From assembly GCF_000702445.1 (NCBI RefSeq), contig NZ_JNIF01000004.1, forward strand, positions 62,001 to 126,000: a DNA stretch of 64,000 nucleotides, in the 5' to 3' direction. The DNA is from Bryobacter aggregatus MPL3 (GTDB taxonomy: Bacteria > Acidobacteriota > Terriglobia > Bryobacterales > Bryobacteraceae). The notes beneath the pieces are model-generated. The model did no database searches. It had not been told where the DNA came from and worked only from the letters and a program-made list of their open reading frames with translations. Position numbers and translations under genes: made by a program. Positions 45,757-55,639 of the stretch are shown here, in pieces (positions within the stretch are counted from its first letter, which is position 1; every line of letters starts with the position of its first letter).

Positions 45757-48700
45757 CTAAAAGCGAAAACGAAGAGAAGCCTGCATCCGCCTCGGATTGC
45801 GCGCGCCGATGACTGACCCGAAACGGGCGTTGACCTGATTGCCACTCGCATCAAAGCGAGCGACAGAGTCCACCGCGTTGAATTGGGTGTGGTTGAAGGC
45901 GTTGTACATTTCCCAGCGCAGTTGCAGGCTTTTTCTTTCGCTAAAGAGAGGGATGAACTTGAAGAAGCTGATGTCCCAGTTGTTTGTGCCCGGCAGGCGG
46001 AAGACGTCCTTCGGCGCATTCCCGGGGTCCCCCTTGGCGGGCCGGGCAAAGACGTTGGTGTTGAAGAACTGGGAGAAGCTGCGGTCGCCATAGCCGTAGG
46101 GCGCTTTGCCGGTGACGTTGATGCGGGTGCCGTCGCCGCCACCGCTCAGATCAACCGTATCGACTGTGGTGAAAGTGACTCCCGAGGGTTGGCCACTGGC
46201 AAAGGTGGAGATGCCCGACACCTGCCACTTGTCGAGAACCAGGCGCCCGACGCGATTGGGCAGGATGCGGCTGCCACGTGGCAGATCCCAGATGTAATTG
46301 GTGACGAACATGTGGGTTTGGTCGTAGCCCAGCTTGCCGTAGTTCCAGACGCGTAAGGGCCGATAGGTGGCAACCGTATCACCGTCCGAATCGGCGTAAC
46401 CCATGGCCTTCGAATACGTGTAGGCGACGCTGATCGAGAGGCCTTTTGCAAAGCGGCGATTGACGGTGGTTTGGAACGCGTTGTAGTTCGAGTTGCCGGA
46501 GAAGTCGTTGTAGTTGATGTTGCCCCAGCCGGGATAGGGGCGGAAGAAGTTATCCGGTAGGGGTGTAGACGGATTGGCCGGGTCGGCGTTCTGGGGGAGA
46601 TAGCGCGCGCCGTAGGGAACGAGATTCAGATTCCGGTTCATCTGCAGGTGGCGGCCGACGTTGCCGACATAGGAGAGTTCCACCACGGTGCCGCGCCCGA
46701 CGTCGCGCTGGATGCCAAAGGTGAAGTTCATCATTGAGGGCGTGATGGCCCGTTTCTCAAAGGTGACGACGTTGTTGGGGAAGAGGACTCCAGTGGAGTT
46801 CAGGTAAGTCGAGAGGTTGCCATAGTAGACCTGCGGCGTTTGCTGGGTGGGCGGGTTCTGCGAGAAGTCGCGAACGCCGGGCGAGACGGTGTTGTGGAAG
46901 ATGCCAAAACCGGTGCGGATGGCGGTGCGGCCGTCGCCGAAGGGATCATAGGCAATGCCGAAGCGAGGTTCAAACTGCACGGGCGCCTGGTCGCGGAAGC
47001 CACGCGGATAATTGGGATCGGTTGCGGTGACCGCGCCGTTGAAGGGATTGCCGGAATTAGGGACGAAGGCGCCGATGTAGACGGCGGGCAGAATGTCGCC
47101 ATTGAGAGGATTGACCGCGCGGCGGCCCTGGTCTGTGAGGATGGGCGAGTACAGGGCAGGGATTGCCTTCCGGTCATAGTGTCCGAAGTCCCAGGCGGAA
47201 GCGGTTTGCCGCGAGTGGTACCACTGGTTGAACCAGACGAAGCGCATGCCGTAGTCGAGAGTGAGTTTGCGCGTGACCTTCCAGGTGTCCTGGAGGAACC
47301 AGCCCATTGTTGTCTTGCGGCCCTCGTTTGAGGGGCGAAATGCGGATTCCTGATAGGACTGGAAGTTGCCGAGCACGGCGTTCGAATAGGCGTAATTGCT
47401 GTCGAAGGGATTGTTGACGTCGCGGGCAAAGGCGAAGCTGCCGCCGTAGGTGCCTTGCTCTCCTTCATAGTTGCGGATGCGCTCGAACGCAATGCCCGCT
47501 TTGAGCGTGTGACCGGCAATCGTATAGGTGAGGTTGTTACTGAAGTTGATCGCGGTGTCGGCGCCGCGCAGCGGGAAGCGGCCGTCATAGGTGATGGCCG
47601 CGGCATTGGTGACTCCGCCATAGGAAGCCTGCGGAATGATTCCGAAGGGATTATTGCCAGGATAGAACTGCCCGAGGCTGCCGAGTCCGCGATCCTTGCG
47701 CAGAATATTCTTCAATTGCTCATCGCTCTCCGGAGGCCCCTTCTCGACGGAATGCCGCACGCCGCCAGTGAATTCGTTGACCATGCGCGGCGTCAGGATG
47801 CGAGCCCAGTTGAGGACGATGCCGTTGTCGGTGAAGGTGTAATGCTGGCGGATGAGTCCCCAGTTGGACGAACCGGCAGCGACAGCATAGCCGAGCGAGT
47901 CGGCATACCAGGTGGAGCCTCGGACGTTGAGACTGTCCTTTGCGGTGGGGCGAATGTCGATGCGGAAGAGGTGCTGGTTTCGCGGCTGGTCGACGGCTTC
48001 CTGAAACTGGTAGTTGAAGTTGCCCTGGGTGACAGCGCGGTTCAGTTGGTTGGGAAGAGGAAAGATGTTCAACATCGCCTGACCGTTCTTGTCGAGGCGA
48101 TTGGCGGGGATGACGTTGCCGGGGAAGGCTGCGTTGGTGAGCGGGTCGCGGATGATGATCTGCTTGTTGGTCAGATCGACGGTCTGCGAGAAGTCGCCGG
48201 CGCGCTCAAGGGCCGTGGGCACGGTCACCTGGCGGACGGCCTGCGGATTCTTCACTGCCGACTTCTCGAAGGAGTAGAAGAAGAACAGTTTCTCCTTGCT
48301 GCCGTTCCACACTTTACCCAGGGGCACCGGACCACCGAGGGTGGCGCCCAAGGTGCTGTAGCGATAGATGGGCAGCGGCACGCCGGTCCGGTTGTTGAAG
48401 AAGTTGTTCGCGTTCCAGCTTTCGTGGCGTTTGTACCAGTAAGCAGTGCCATGATACTCGCGAGATCCAGACTTGGTCACTACGTTGATGGAGCTGGCTC
48501 CGTTGCGGCCATACTCGGCCTGGTAGTTATTCATGAGTACCTTCACCTCGCCGATCGCGTCCATGTTGATCGGGCTCGAAAAGGTGCCGGGACTTCCCAG
48601 GTCATTGCCGGTGACTCCGTCGACTTGCAGGCTGTTCCAGTTGCTGCGCGTGCCCTGGATATTGGGCGACTGTGTGCCGAAGCTGCCGCCGAGAAACTCG

Positions 48701-49194
48701 GTATCGACGGTTTGCGAGACGCCCGGCAGAATGCGTAGCATCGAGACGACATCGCGGCCGCGGATGGAGATCTGTTCCAGTTGGCGCTCGCCGATGAGCG
48801 CGGAGTGTTCTGTCGAGCCGGTTTGGACGGTGACGCTTTGCGCGGCGACGGTCACCGATTCAGAAACACTTCCGATGGCGAGGGCCAGGCTGCCGACACT
48901 CAAGCGCTGTGCGGCGCTGAGGGCATTGCCGGTCTTGCGAAAGGGGCGAAAGCCGCTGACTTCGACGATGACGGTATAGGAGCCGGGCTGCAGCGCCGGA
49001 AACATGAAGTCGCCACTCTCGTTTGTGTTGGCGGTTCTTTCCTCGCCGGTGCGCTCACTGAGCAGCCGGACCGGCGCGGCGGGAATAACGTTGCCGGAAG
49101 AGTCGACGACGCTGCCGGAAATCGATCCGGAGATCGTCTGGGAATATAAGATACTGAGATTCGTTAATAAGACCAGCAGGGTCAAGAATCGCAT
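45757..49194 (-). CDS. Oar-like TonB-dependent receptor with N-terminal carboxypeptidase-regulatory domain
   Basis: The 1145-residue outer-membrane protein has a signal peptide, a carboxypeptidase-regulatory-like beta domain at about 20-105 (GSISGSVVDSSGNVIPAAPV, FMFPALQPGSYTVIVEVSGF) and a plug at about 125-260 (RQLEQISIRGRDVVSMLRIL, NNYQAEYGRNGASSINVVTK). A long beta-barrel follows and ends in a C-terminal Phe (ASLRFRF), as is usual for outer-membrane barrels. Such proteins take up oligomers or other large substrates with TonB energy; the substrate is unknown. The operon-free setting is usual in acidobacteria. Confidence 0.92.
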   Translation of the reverse strand: MRFLTLLVLLTNLSILYSQTISGSISGSVVDSSGNVIPAAPVRLLSERTGEERTANTNESGDFMFPALQPGSYTVIVEVSGFRPFRKTGNALSAAQRLSVGSLALAIGSVSESVTVAAQSVTVQTGSTEHSALIGERQLEQISIRGRDVVSMLRILPGVSQTVDTEFLGGSFGTQSPNIQGTRSNWNSLQVDGVTGNDLGSPGTFSSPINMDAIGEVKVLMNNYQAEYGRNGASSINVVTKSGSREYHGTAYWYKRHESWNANNFFNNRTGVPLPIYRYSTLGATLGGPVPLGKVWNGSKEKLFFFYSFEKSAVKNPQAVRQVTVPTALERAGDFSQTVDLTNKQIIIRDPLTNAAFPGNVIPANRLDKNGQAMLNIFPLPNQLNRAVTQGNFNYQFQEAVDQPRNQHLFRIDIRPTAKDSLNVRGSTWYADSLGYAVAAGSSNWGLIRQHYTFTDNGIVLNWARILTPRMVNEFTGGVRHSVEKGPPESDEQLKNILRKDRGLGSLGQFYPGNNPFGIIPQASYGGVTNAAAITYDGRFPLRGADTAINFSNNLTYTIAGHTLKAGIAFERIRNYEGEQGTYGGSFAFARDVNNPFDSNYAYSNAVLGNFQSYQESAFRPSNEGRKTTMGWFLQDTWKVTRKLTLDYGMRFVWFNQWYHSRQTASAWDFGHYDRKAIPALYSPILTDQGRRAVNPLNGDILPAVYIGAFVPNSGNPFNGAVTATDPNYPRGFRDQAPVQFEPRFGIAYDPFGDGRTAIRTGFGIFHNTVSPGVRDFSQNPPTQQTPQVYYGNLSTYLNSTGVLFPNNVVTFEKRAITPSMMNFTFGIQRDVGRGTVVELSYVGNVGRHLQMNRNLNLVPYGARYLPQNADPANPSTPLPDNFFRPYPGWGNINYNDFSGNSNYNAFQTTVNRRFAKGLSISVAYTYSKAMGYADSDGDTVATYRPLRVWNYGKLGYDQTHMFVTNYIWDLPRGSRILPNRVGRLVLDKWQVSGISTFASGQPSGVTFTTVDTVDLSGGGDGTRINVTGKAPYGYGDRSFSQFFNTNVFARPAKGDPGNAPKDVFRLPGTNNWDISFFKFIPLFSERKSLQLRWEMYNAFNHTQFNAVDSVARFDASGNQVNARFGSVIGARNPRRMQASLRFRF

Positions 49195-49246
49195 GGTTGG
49201 ATGAGCTTATCTGAGCTTGCAACCAGTTTCAAGTAAATTGTGAGAA

Positions 49247-49558
49247 CTAAGGCGTAAGTTCGAGGGATAGGATGCCGCCGCCGAAAGACTTCCCCTGGGC
49301 GTCGGAAAGCAGGCTGAGTGTGCCGCCGCCCTGGAGCGCTTCTGTACAGACAAAATTGAGCGCGTGGATGTTGGGGAGCTCGTAGCGGGTGACGGTGCCT
49401 TCGATGCGATCGGCGAAATGAGCTTTCACCCGTTCTGCCGTGACTTCGCGGAGCAGCGTGGGCCAATCCTTGGCGTCATAGGCGATCACGCCGATGTTGA
49501 CCAGATTGCCTTTGTCGCCGGAACGGGCGTGTGCGATGTTGCCAAGCGGAATCTTCAT
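49247..49558 (-). CDS. AtuA C-terminal ferredoxin-fold-like protein
   Basis: The 103-residue protein has the pattern of the small domain that in AtuA-type proteins is fused C-terminally: LGNIAHARSGDKGNLVNIGV near the N-terminus, then PNIHALNFVCTEALQGGGTL. Here it is a separate gene, overlapping the DUF1446 gene by four bases (ATGC region at 49555-49558). It probably works with that protein. Confidence 0.85.
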   Translation of the reverse strand: MKIPLGNIAHARSGDKGNLVNIGVIAYDAKDWPTLLREVTAERVKAHFADRIEGTVTRYELPNIHALNFVCTEALQGGGTLSLLSDAQGKSFGGGILSLELTP

Positions 49559-50847
49559 GCCAATACCTCAATGCGGGGAGTGACCTTTTCTCTCGGGAGT
49601 AGCGCGGGCCAATAGGCGACCACCTGATGGACCTTGGGACGGCCATCGCCATAGCCGGTGGCTCCGGGAGGACCGTTGAGGACGAGGGGAATCATTTCGC
49701 GAGTCCAGCGGTCGACGTTCGCTTTCGATCGATCGCGGACAGCCATGCGCAACATCGCCCAATCATCGCCAAAGACTTCGGTGACTTGCTTGTCGAAGCT
49801 GAGCCCGAGATTGCGGCAACGCGTATTAACAATCTCCGCCGCCGTTCTTGCTTTCAAAGCCGCTTGCGGGGGGCCGTAGGTGAGAGTGCCCGCTGCTTTG
49901 AAGCCCCAGTGGTAGGCGATGCTCGCCTTGAGATGCGTGGGGCGGCCGTGTGCTGAGGCGCCGGATACAGCAACCCGATTGGGGCCGTCGTCGTGGAGTT
50001 GAACGGTGGTGAAGTCGGCAATGACGTCGGGAGTGTAATAGGCACTTGGGTCTCCGACCTCATAGACCAGTTGCTCCTTGACGCTGGCCAGCGAGACGCG
50101 GCCGCCGGAGCCTTCGTGCTTCGTGATGACCATGTGGCCATTGCTGTGCGCCTCGACGATGGGATAGCCGATGTTTGCCAGATCCGGAATGCTTTGCCAA
50201 TCGGCGAGGCAGTTGCCACCCGTGCATTGGGCGCCGCATTCGACAATGTGACCGGCGACGATTCCGGCCGAGAGGCGAGGCCAATTGGTATCGGGCCAAT
50301 GGTAGGCGTGCAGCATCGGAGCCAGCACGAGCGCGGCGTCCGCGCAGCGGCCACTAACGACAACATCTACACCACTTGCGAGCGCTTCGGCGAGTGGATA
50401 GGCGCCAAGATAGGCATTCGCGCTGAGCACCTGATCGAGAACAGAGGCCAGCGGCTCACCCGTGTCCATATTCAGTAGCGGGTGTCCGCCGGCGATCAGA
50501 CTGGGAAGATCGCTGAGGATGTCGTCGCCCAGAACCACGGCAACCTTGAGCTGCGGACAGCGGCGGCGAATCTCTTCGGCGCAGGCTTTGGGGTTGACGC
50601 CGCCTGCGTTGGCGATCACCCGAATGCCCTTCGTTTGGATGGTGGCGGCGATGCGTTCGATGAGAGGCGGGAAGTCGCGCGCGTAACCGAAGGCGGGGTT
50701 CTCTTTCTTCTGCTTCTGGAGGATCGACATCGTGACCTCTGCCAGATAGTCGAGAACCAGATAGTCGAGCGGACCGTCTTCCACCAGCCGGACCGGGGCT
50801 TCCGCCGAATCGCCCCAGAAGCCTTGTCCACAGCCGATGCGGATCAT
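49555..50847 (-). CDS. DUF1446/AtuA-family protein
   Basis: The 430-residue protein has the AtuA/DUF1446 pattern: IRIGCGQGFWGDSAEAPVRL at the N-terminus, DYLVLDYLAEVTMSILQKQK, IANAGGVNPKACAEEI and VVSGRCADAALVLAPML. AtuA is needed in acyclic terpene utilisation with the AtuC/AtuF carboxylase. The start overlaps the carboxyltransferase stop (ATGA), so the proteins are probably partners. The exact reaction of this family is not known to me. Confidence 0.9.
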   Translation of the reverse strand: MIRIGCGQGFWGDSAEAPVRLVEDGPLDYLVLDYLAEVTMSILQKQKKENPAFGYARDFPPLIERIAATIQTKGIRVIANAGGVNPKACAEEIRRRCPQLKVAVVLGDDILSDLPSLIAGGHPLLNMDTGEPLASVLDQVLSANAYLGAYPLAEALASGVDVVVSGRCADAALVLAPMLHAYHWPDTNWPRLSAGIVAGHIVECGAQCTGGNCLADWQSIPDLANIGYPIVEAHSNGHMVITKHEGSGGRVSLASVKEQLVYEVGDPSAYYTPDVIADFTTVQLHDDGPNRVAVSGASAHGRPTHLKASIAYHWGFKAAGTLTYGPPQAALKARTAAEIVNTRCRNLGLSFDKQVTEVFGDDWAMLRMAVRDRSKANVDRWTREMIPLVLNGPPGATGYGDGRPKVHQVVAYWPALLPREKVTPRIEVLA

Positions 50848-52391
50848 CGCTGGCAGACCTCATAGAGGTAGTCAAGAGTAGAACGGGTTGCTGCCGGATC
50901 GATGATCGCATCGACATGACCGCGGGCCGCGGCGTAGCGGGAATCGAGCCAGCGCTCATAGTCGCTGCGGGTTTGTGCCATTTGCGCCTCCAATTCAGGG
51001 GGGACTGCTTTGCCTGCCTGTCTGAGCCGTTCGAGTTCGGGGCCATGGATCGCTTGCACCGCAGACTCGCCCTCCATCACGCCAATGCGGGCGGTGGGCC
51101 AGGCGAGGGCGAAGTCGGGATCAAAGCCTTGCCCGGCCATCGCGTAATAGCCGGCGCCCGAAGAATGATTCAGCGTCAGCACGATCTTGGGGACCGTGGC
51201 GCAGGACATTGTTTCGACCATTTCCGCACCGGCTCGGATGATGCCAGACTCCTCGGCCTGCTTGCCCACCATGAAGCCAGAGACGTCCTGCAAGTAGAGT
51301 AGGGGCAGCTTGTGGCGCTGGGCGGTTTCGACAAAGTAGGCCGCCTTGCGTGCCGATTCTGTATAGATGATGCCCCCGATGCGCGGGCCGCTTGCGGTCT
51401 TCAAAAAGCCACGGCGATTGGCCAGAATGGCGACCGGACGCCCGTGGATGCGGGCGCGCGCGCAGATCAGCTCGGGCGCATGGTCCGGCTGGAACTCATC
51501 GAGAGAGCCCGCATCGACAATGCGCGTGAGGACTTCGGTGGTGTCGTAGGGTTGGCGATGGTCGTCGGGCAGGATGTCGTACAGACCTTCGCTGGGCGCC
51601 GCAGGAGGCTGACTATTGAAATGGGGCCGCTGGACGGCGGGCAACTCACGAAAGCGGGCCCGCAGAATCTCCAGACACGCCTCATCGTTGGCTGCGCGAT
51701 AGTGTGCGACCCCGCTCACTGCCGTGTGCATCGCTGCACCGCCGAGCTCTGCTGCGGACGTCGATTCGCCTGTCGCGCCCTTCACCAGATTCGGCCCGCC
51801 AAGGCCCATAAAGCTGGTGCCGTCCACCATCACGATGAGATCGCTGAGGGCAGGGAGGTAGGCGCCCCCGGCAATGCACATGCCCATGACGGCGGCAAAC
51901 TGCGGGATCTGCAGATTGCGCCGCATCTGCGAGCAATAGTGGAAGATGCGTGCGGCCCCATATTGGCCAGGAAAGATCGAGTCCTGCAAGGGAAGGTTGA
52001 CGCCCGCGCTGTCCACCAGATAGACGATGGGCAGCTTCTCGCGCATGGCGATCTCTTGGGCGCGGAGGATCTTCGAGATGGTTTCGGGCCACCAGGCGCC
52101 GGCCTTGACGGTTGCGTCGTTGGCGACGACAACGGCGTTGCGGCCTTCGATGCGTCCGATGCCGGTGACCACACCCGCGGCGGGGGCCTGTCCGTTGTGA
52201 CGGTCCCAGGCGATGAGGAGCCCGGTCTCAAAGAAGGGCGAATCCGGATCGAGCAAGCGAGCCACCCGCTCCCGCGCCGTCAGTTTGCCTTGCGCGTGTT
52301 GCTTCGCGATCTTCTCGATTCCGCCCCCGAGGCGAATCTTTTCCTCAAGTATTTTGAGTTCTGTGAGGAATTCCCGCAAACGTTCTGGCAT
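50844..52391 (-). CDS. Acyl-CoA carboxylase carboxyltransferase (beta) subunit
   Basis: The 515-residue protein has the crotonase-like carboxyltransferase fold of methylcrotonyl-/geranyl-CoA carboxylases: LTARERVARLLDPDSPFFET, VVTGIGRIEGRNAVVVANDA, FPGQYGAARIFHYCSQM, GGAYLPALSDLIVMVD and, in the second half, FLQDVSGFMVG-like LYLQDVSGFMVGKQAEESGI. It transfers carboxyl from biotin to an acyl-CoA. The biotin carboxylase/carrier subunit is not encoded nearby. It is the first gene of an Atu-like operon of three. Confidence 0.93.
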   Translation of the reverse strand: MPERLREFLTELKILEEKIRLGGGIEKIAKQHAQGKLTARERVARLLDPDSPFFETGLLIAWDRHNGQAPAAGVVTGIGRIEGRNAVVVANDATVKAGAWWPETISKILRAQEIAMREKLPIVYLVDSAGVNLPLQDSIFPGQYGAARIFHYCSQMRRNLQIPQFAAVMGMCIAGGAYLPALSDLIVMVDGTSFMGLGGPNLVKGATGESTSAAELGGAAMHTAVSGVAHYRAANDEACLEILRARFRELPAVQRPHFNSQPPAAPSEGLYDILPDDHRQPYDTTEVLTRIVDAGSLDEFQPDHAPELICARARIHGRPVAILANRRGFLKTASGPRIGGIIYTESARKAAYFVETAQRHKLPLLYLQDVSGFMVGKQAEESGIIRAGAEMVETMSCATVPKIVLTLNHSSGAGYYAMAGQGFDPDFALAWPTARIGVMEGESAVQAIHGPELERLRQAGKAVPPELEAQMAQTRSDYERWLDSRYAAARGHVDAIIDPAATRSTLDYLYEVCQR

Positions 52392-52411
52392 GCTGCTGCT
52401 TCAACTATAAG

Positions 52412-53449
52412 ATGAGAATACCTATGACGCTCGTTGATCGCCCTACTGTCAGGGTTTTGTGGACGGCGCTTCTTTTCGCAATTGCGGTGTGGCTGGTCTG
52501 GAATCTGAGGGAACTATGCTTCCTGCTGTTGGTCAGCTTATTTCTCGCCTATACGATTGAGCCGCTGATTCTCTATTTGCAGGGGCTTGCGCCGAAGTCG
52601 ATCTCGCGCAACTGGGCGATCGTGGTGATCTATCTGATCGTGCTCACGATTGCAGGCTCGGCACTAGCCATGCTAGCCCGATCGGTGGCGGCGCAGGCGG
52701 CAGTGCTGATTACGAAATTTCCAGAAATTTCCCGGTCGCCAGGAGGACTGCAGATTCCGCTTCCGCCGCAGTTAGAGCCCTTTCGGAATGACATCTTATC
52801 CTTTGGTCTTGAGTTTGCACAGAAAGCGGTGACGACGATTCTGGGGAGCCTGGGCAGCGCTGGATTGGCTTTGGTTGTGCCGATCTTCACTTTGTACTTT
52901 CTGAAAGACGGAACCAGCTTGAAACAGCACGCGATCGGCTTTGCCTCGGACTTTGGTTTGGGGCAGAAGCTCAGCATCCTCATGGAAGACTTACACGATG
53001 TGCTGAGTAAGTATATCCGCGCCGTGCTTCTGCTGAGCCTCAGTGTCTTCCTGGTGTATGCGGTGTTCTACCAGTTGATGGGCGTTCCTTACGCGATGCT
53101 TTTGGCGACAATGGCGGCCTTGTTTGAGATCATTCCTGTGCTGGGCTGGATCACGGCGGCCTTCCTGAGCCTGGTGATCGCGACGGTGAGCGGCTATCCG
53201 GATTGGGGTTGGATGGTGGCGTTCTATCTGGTGTTTCGCTTGATCCAGGACTATGTGGTGACTCCCTATCTGATGTCGAGCGGAGTGGAACTGCATCCCT
53301 TGGCGGTGCTGGCCGGCGTGATCGGTGGGGAGATGGTGGCGGGGGTGCCGGGAATGTTCCTGTCCATTCCAACCATGGCGGCGGCACGGGTGATTTATCG
53401 ACGTTTGGAAATGAATGAGGAGACCGAGTCTGTCGCGCCTGATCTTTAG
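52412..53449 (+). CDS. AI-2E family transporter (TqsA/YdiK-like)
   Basis: The 345-residue inner-membrane protein has about eight helices and the family core: LWTALLFAIAVWLVWNL at the N-terminus, ALFEIIPVLGWITAAFLSLV and FRLIQDYVVTPYLMSSGVEL near the C-terminus. The family exports signals or small molecules and may serve sodium/proton exchange. The start is ATG 52412 or 52424. The next gene starts inside it (35-base overlap). Confidence 0.93.
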   Translation: MRIPMTLVDRPTVRVLWTALLFAIAVWLVWNLRELCFLLLVSLFLAYTIEPLILYLQGLAPKSISRNWAIVVIYLIVLTIAGSALAMLARSVAAQAAVLITKFPEISRSPGGLQIPLPPQLEPFRNDILSFGLEFAQKAVTTILGSLGSAGLALVVPIFTLYFLKDGTSLKQHAIGFASDFGLGQKLSILMEDLHDVLSKYIRAVLLLSLSVFLVYAVFYQLMGVPYAMLLATMAALFEIIPVLGWITAAFLSLVIATVSGYPDWGWMVAFYLVFRLIQDYVVTPYLMSSGVELHPLAVLAGVIGGEMVAGVPGMFLSIPTMAAARVIYRRLEMNEETESVAPDL

Positions 53450-54335
53450 TCTGTTTTTGACTTCTCTGGCCTGGGGCCATTTTATTAGCGTCAGTACGAG
53501 CGAAGGCTCCTGGGACGGAAACAAGCTTCATCTCACCGTGAAGCTGCCGCGCTATGAGGTGGAACAGGTTTCCGCCGAAAAGATCGGGGCGGCGATCCAG
53601 TTTGCCGGGGCGCGGCAGGTCTCAAATGTCTGTGCTCCTCTTGGGGAGGACTTGGCCTGCGAGATGGAATTTGTTTTTGATGCCGCGGTGGGTGAGAAAG
53701 TGGAGGCGACTGTCCATCTGGCGCGGGTGACGGTTCCCAATCATGTCCATATGATGAAGCTGGTGCGCGGCGGGGTGATGCGGCAGGGAGTCTTCGACCA
53801 ATCCTTTGAGACCGAGCGAATCGATTTTCATCAGGAAGCGCCGCTTGAAACCTGGTGGCGCGGCTTCCGGATGGGTTTTGCCCAGATCGGGTATCAACCG
53901 ATTCTGGTGGCTCTTGTGTTGCTGATCGGATGGGTGGCGATGCCCTCCGCGTATTTGCTAACGGCTTGTGCCGCATTCTTTGTTGTCCTGCCGGACAAGT
54001 TCTATGCGCCTCCAGGCTTCTTTGAACTGGCTACGGCCTTGGGGCTGAGCTATCTGGCGCTTGAGCGCTTGTTCTTCCCGGATGCCGGCGCAAAGTGGGT
54101 GGTGGCTGCGGTGATCGGGGCTATCGAAGGAGCCGCCTTGGCTGTATTGGCGCGGCCCGCGGGTACGGGAGCGGTTTCGCTCGGCGTGGGCAATCTGGTT
54201 GCGCAAGGGACGCTTTGTCTGCTGGCCGCTTCTTTTTTGAGGAACATTCCGGCACTCTGGTTGCGTAGAATCTTGTGGGCCATCGTTGCCCTGGGAGCAA
54301 TATGGAGCATCTGGGTATCCGTCAAACGATTCTGA
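53415..54335 (+). CDS. HupE/UreJ-like membrane protein
   Basis: The 306-residue protein has a signal peptide (IFSLFLTSLAWG), an N-terminal beta domain of about 125 residues and at least five C-terminal helices beginning WRGFRMGFAQIGYQPILVAL. In HupE/UreJ proteins this segment is FxxGxxHIxxGxDH; here the His and Asp residues are replaced (AQIGYQP), so metal binding at that site is probably lost. The assignment is from overall layout. It overlaps the previous gene by 35 bases and the next by 34. Confidence 0.65.
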   Translation: MRRPSLSRLIFSLFLTSLAWGHFISVSTSEGSWDGNKLHLTVKLPRYEVEQVSAEKIGAAIQFAGARQVSNVCAPLGEDLACEMEFVFDAAVGEKVEATVHLARVTVPNHVHMMKLVRGGVMRQGVFDQSFETERIDFHQEAPLETWWRGFRMGFAQIGYQPILVALVLLIGWVAMPSAYLLTACAAFFVVLPDKFYAPPGFFELATALGLSYLALERLFFPDAGAKWVVAAVIGAIEGAALAVLARPAGTGAVSLGVGNLVAQGTLCLLAASFLRNIPALWLRRILWAIVALGAIWSIWVSVKRF

Positions 54336-55639
54336 TCCTGGTTTTTGCGGTTGCGAGCTTCGCGCAAGAATCAAAAGCGAAGTTCGACGAGTTGGTGTCG
54401 GCTTATGCGAAGCAGGGCTTCTTCAGTGGCAGTGTGCTGGTGGCCAAAGGTGGCAAGCCGGTTTTTGAGAAGGCCTACGGCATGGCGAACTATGAGTGGA
54501 ATCTGCCGAATGCGGTGGATACGAAATTGCGCCTGGGCAGCATCACAAAACAGTTTGCCGCCACTGCCATCTTGCAACTGGAAGAAGCCGGCAAGCTGAA
54601 GGTGAGCGACAAGGCCTGCGCCTATCTGCCCGCCTGTCCCGAGGCTTGGAAGCCCGTGACCCTGCACCAACTGCTGACCCATACCTCTGGCATTCCGAAC
54701 TTTACAAGCTTTCCGGAATACCGCAACATCCAGGCCAAGCCTTCCCGCTATGACGAGCAGGTGAAAGTGGTCTGGGAGAAGCCGCTGGATTTTGATCCCG
54801 GGACGAAGTACCAATACTCAAACACTGGATACCTCATTCTCGGAAAGATCATCGAGAAGGCGAGTGGAAAGAACTGGGAAGACTATGTGCGCGAGTCGAT
54901 CTTCCTTCCTGCGGGCATGAGCGACACGCGGGCGGACAGCAATACCGATCTGATCGCGAGACGGGCCAATGGGTATCTGAGCAATAGCGGCACTACCCTC
55001 AATGCCGGCTACATCAACATGGCGATTCCGGGAGCGGCGGGCGCGTTGCTGTCGACGGCGCACGACCTATATCTGTGGGATCGGGCTCTTGCTGCCGGCA
55101 AGTTGCTGAAGCCGGAGACTGCCGCACGGATGTGGACGGTGGAGAAGAACGGCTATGCCTATGGCTGGACCGTGAATACGGCTGAGGGTAGAACCACTCA
55201 GGGGCACAATGGGGGCATTGATGGCTTCTCCACCTCGATTGAGAGAGTGCCTGCCGACGGCGTGCTGGTGGTCGTGTTGAGCAACTTCCAGGATGGGCAA
55301 GTGGGCTTGTTGAAAACAGCTTTGATGAAGATGGCCTATGGAGAAACGGTGGAGATTCCGAAGCAGCATGTTGAGACCCGGCTCGATTCTGCGCTGCTCG
55401 ACGAATATATCGGCACCTATGAGATGAGCCCGGAGTTCCGGCTGGTCGTGACCCGCGAGGGCGACCAGTTGATGACCCAGGCCACCGGACAGGGGAAGTT
55501 GCCGATCTATGCCGAGCAGAAGGATGTCTTCTTCCCAAAGAGAATGCCGGCCACCCTGACTTTCGTTCGTGAGAACGGTAAGGTGACCGGCTTGATTCTC
55601 CATCAGAATGGCCGCGACATGAAGGCGAAGCGGCTTTAG
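54302..55639 (+). CDS. Class C beta-lactamase-like serine hydrolase
   Basis: From ATG 54302 (with GGGAG five bases upstream) the 445-residue protein has a signal peptide (TILILVFAVASFAQ), the S-x-x-K motif RLGSITKQFAATA, the Y-x-N motif YQYSNTGYLI and the third motif HNGGIDGF. A C-terminal beta domain (about 340-445) follows. Such penicillin-binding-fold hydrolases act on peptides, peptidoglycan or esters outside the cytoplasm; true beta-lactamase activity is not implied. It converges with tpiA, with stop codons overlapping. Confidence 0.92.
   Translation: MEHLGIRQTILILVFAVASFAQESKAKFDELVSAYAKQGFFSGSVLVAKGGKPVFEKAYGMANYEWNLPNAVDTKLRLGSITKQFAATAILQLEEAGKLKVSDKACAYLPACPEAWKPVTLHQLLTHTSGIPNFTSFPEYRNIQAKPSRYDEQVKVVWEKPLDFDPGTKYQYSNTGYLILGKIIEKASGKNWEDYVRESIFLPAGMSDTRADSNTDLIARRANGYLSNSGTTLNAGYINMAIPGAAGALLSTAHDLYLWDRALAAGKLLKPETAARMWTVEKNGYAYGWTVNTAEGRTTQGHNGGIDGFSTSIERVPADGVLVVVLSNFQDGQVGLLKTALMKMAYGETVEIPKQHVETRLDSALLDEYIGTYEMSPEFRLVVTREGDQLMTQATGQGKLPIYAEQKDVFFPKRMPATLTFVRENGKVTGLILHQNGRDMKAKRL

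Noticed and set aside
47455-48738. A 427-codon plus-strand frame
   Set aside because: It is antisense to the large receptor gene and shows only GC-rich shadow composition.
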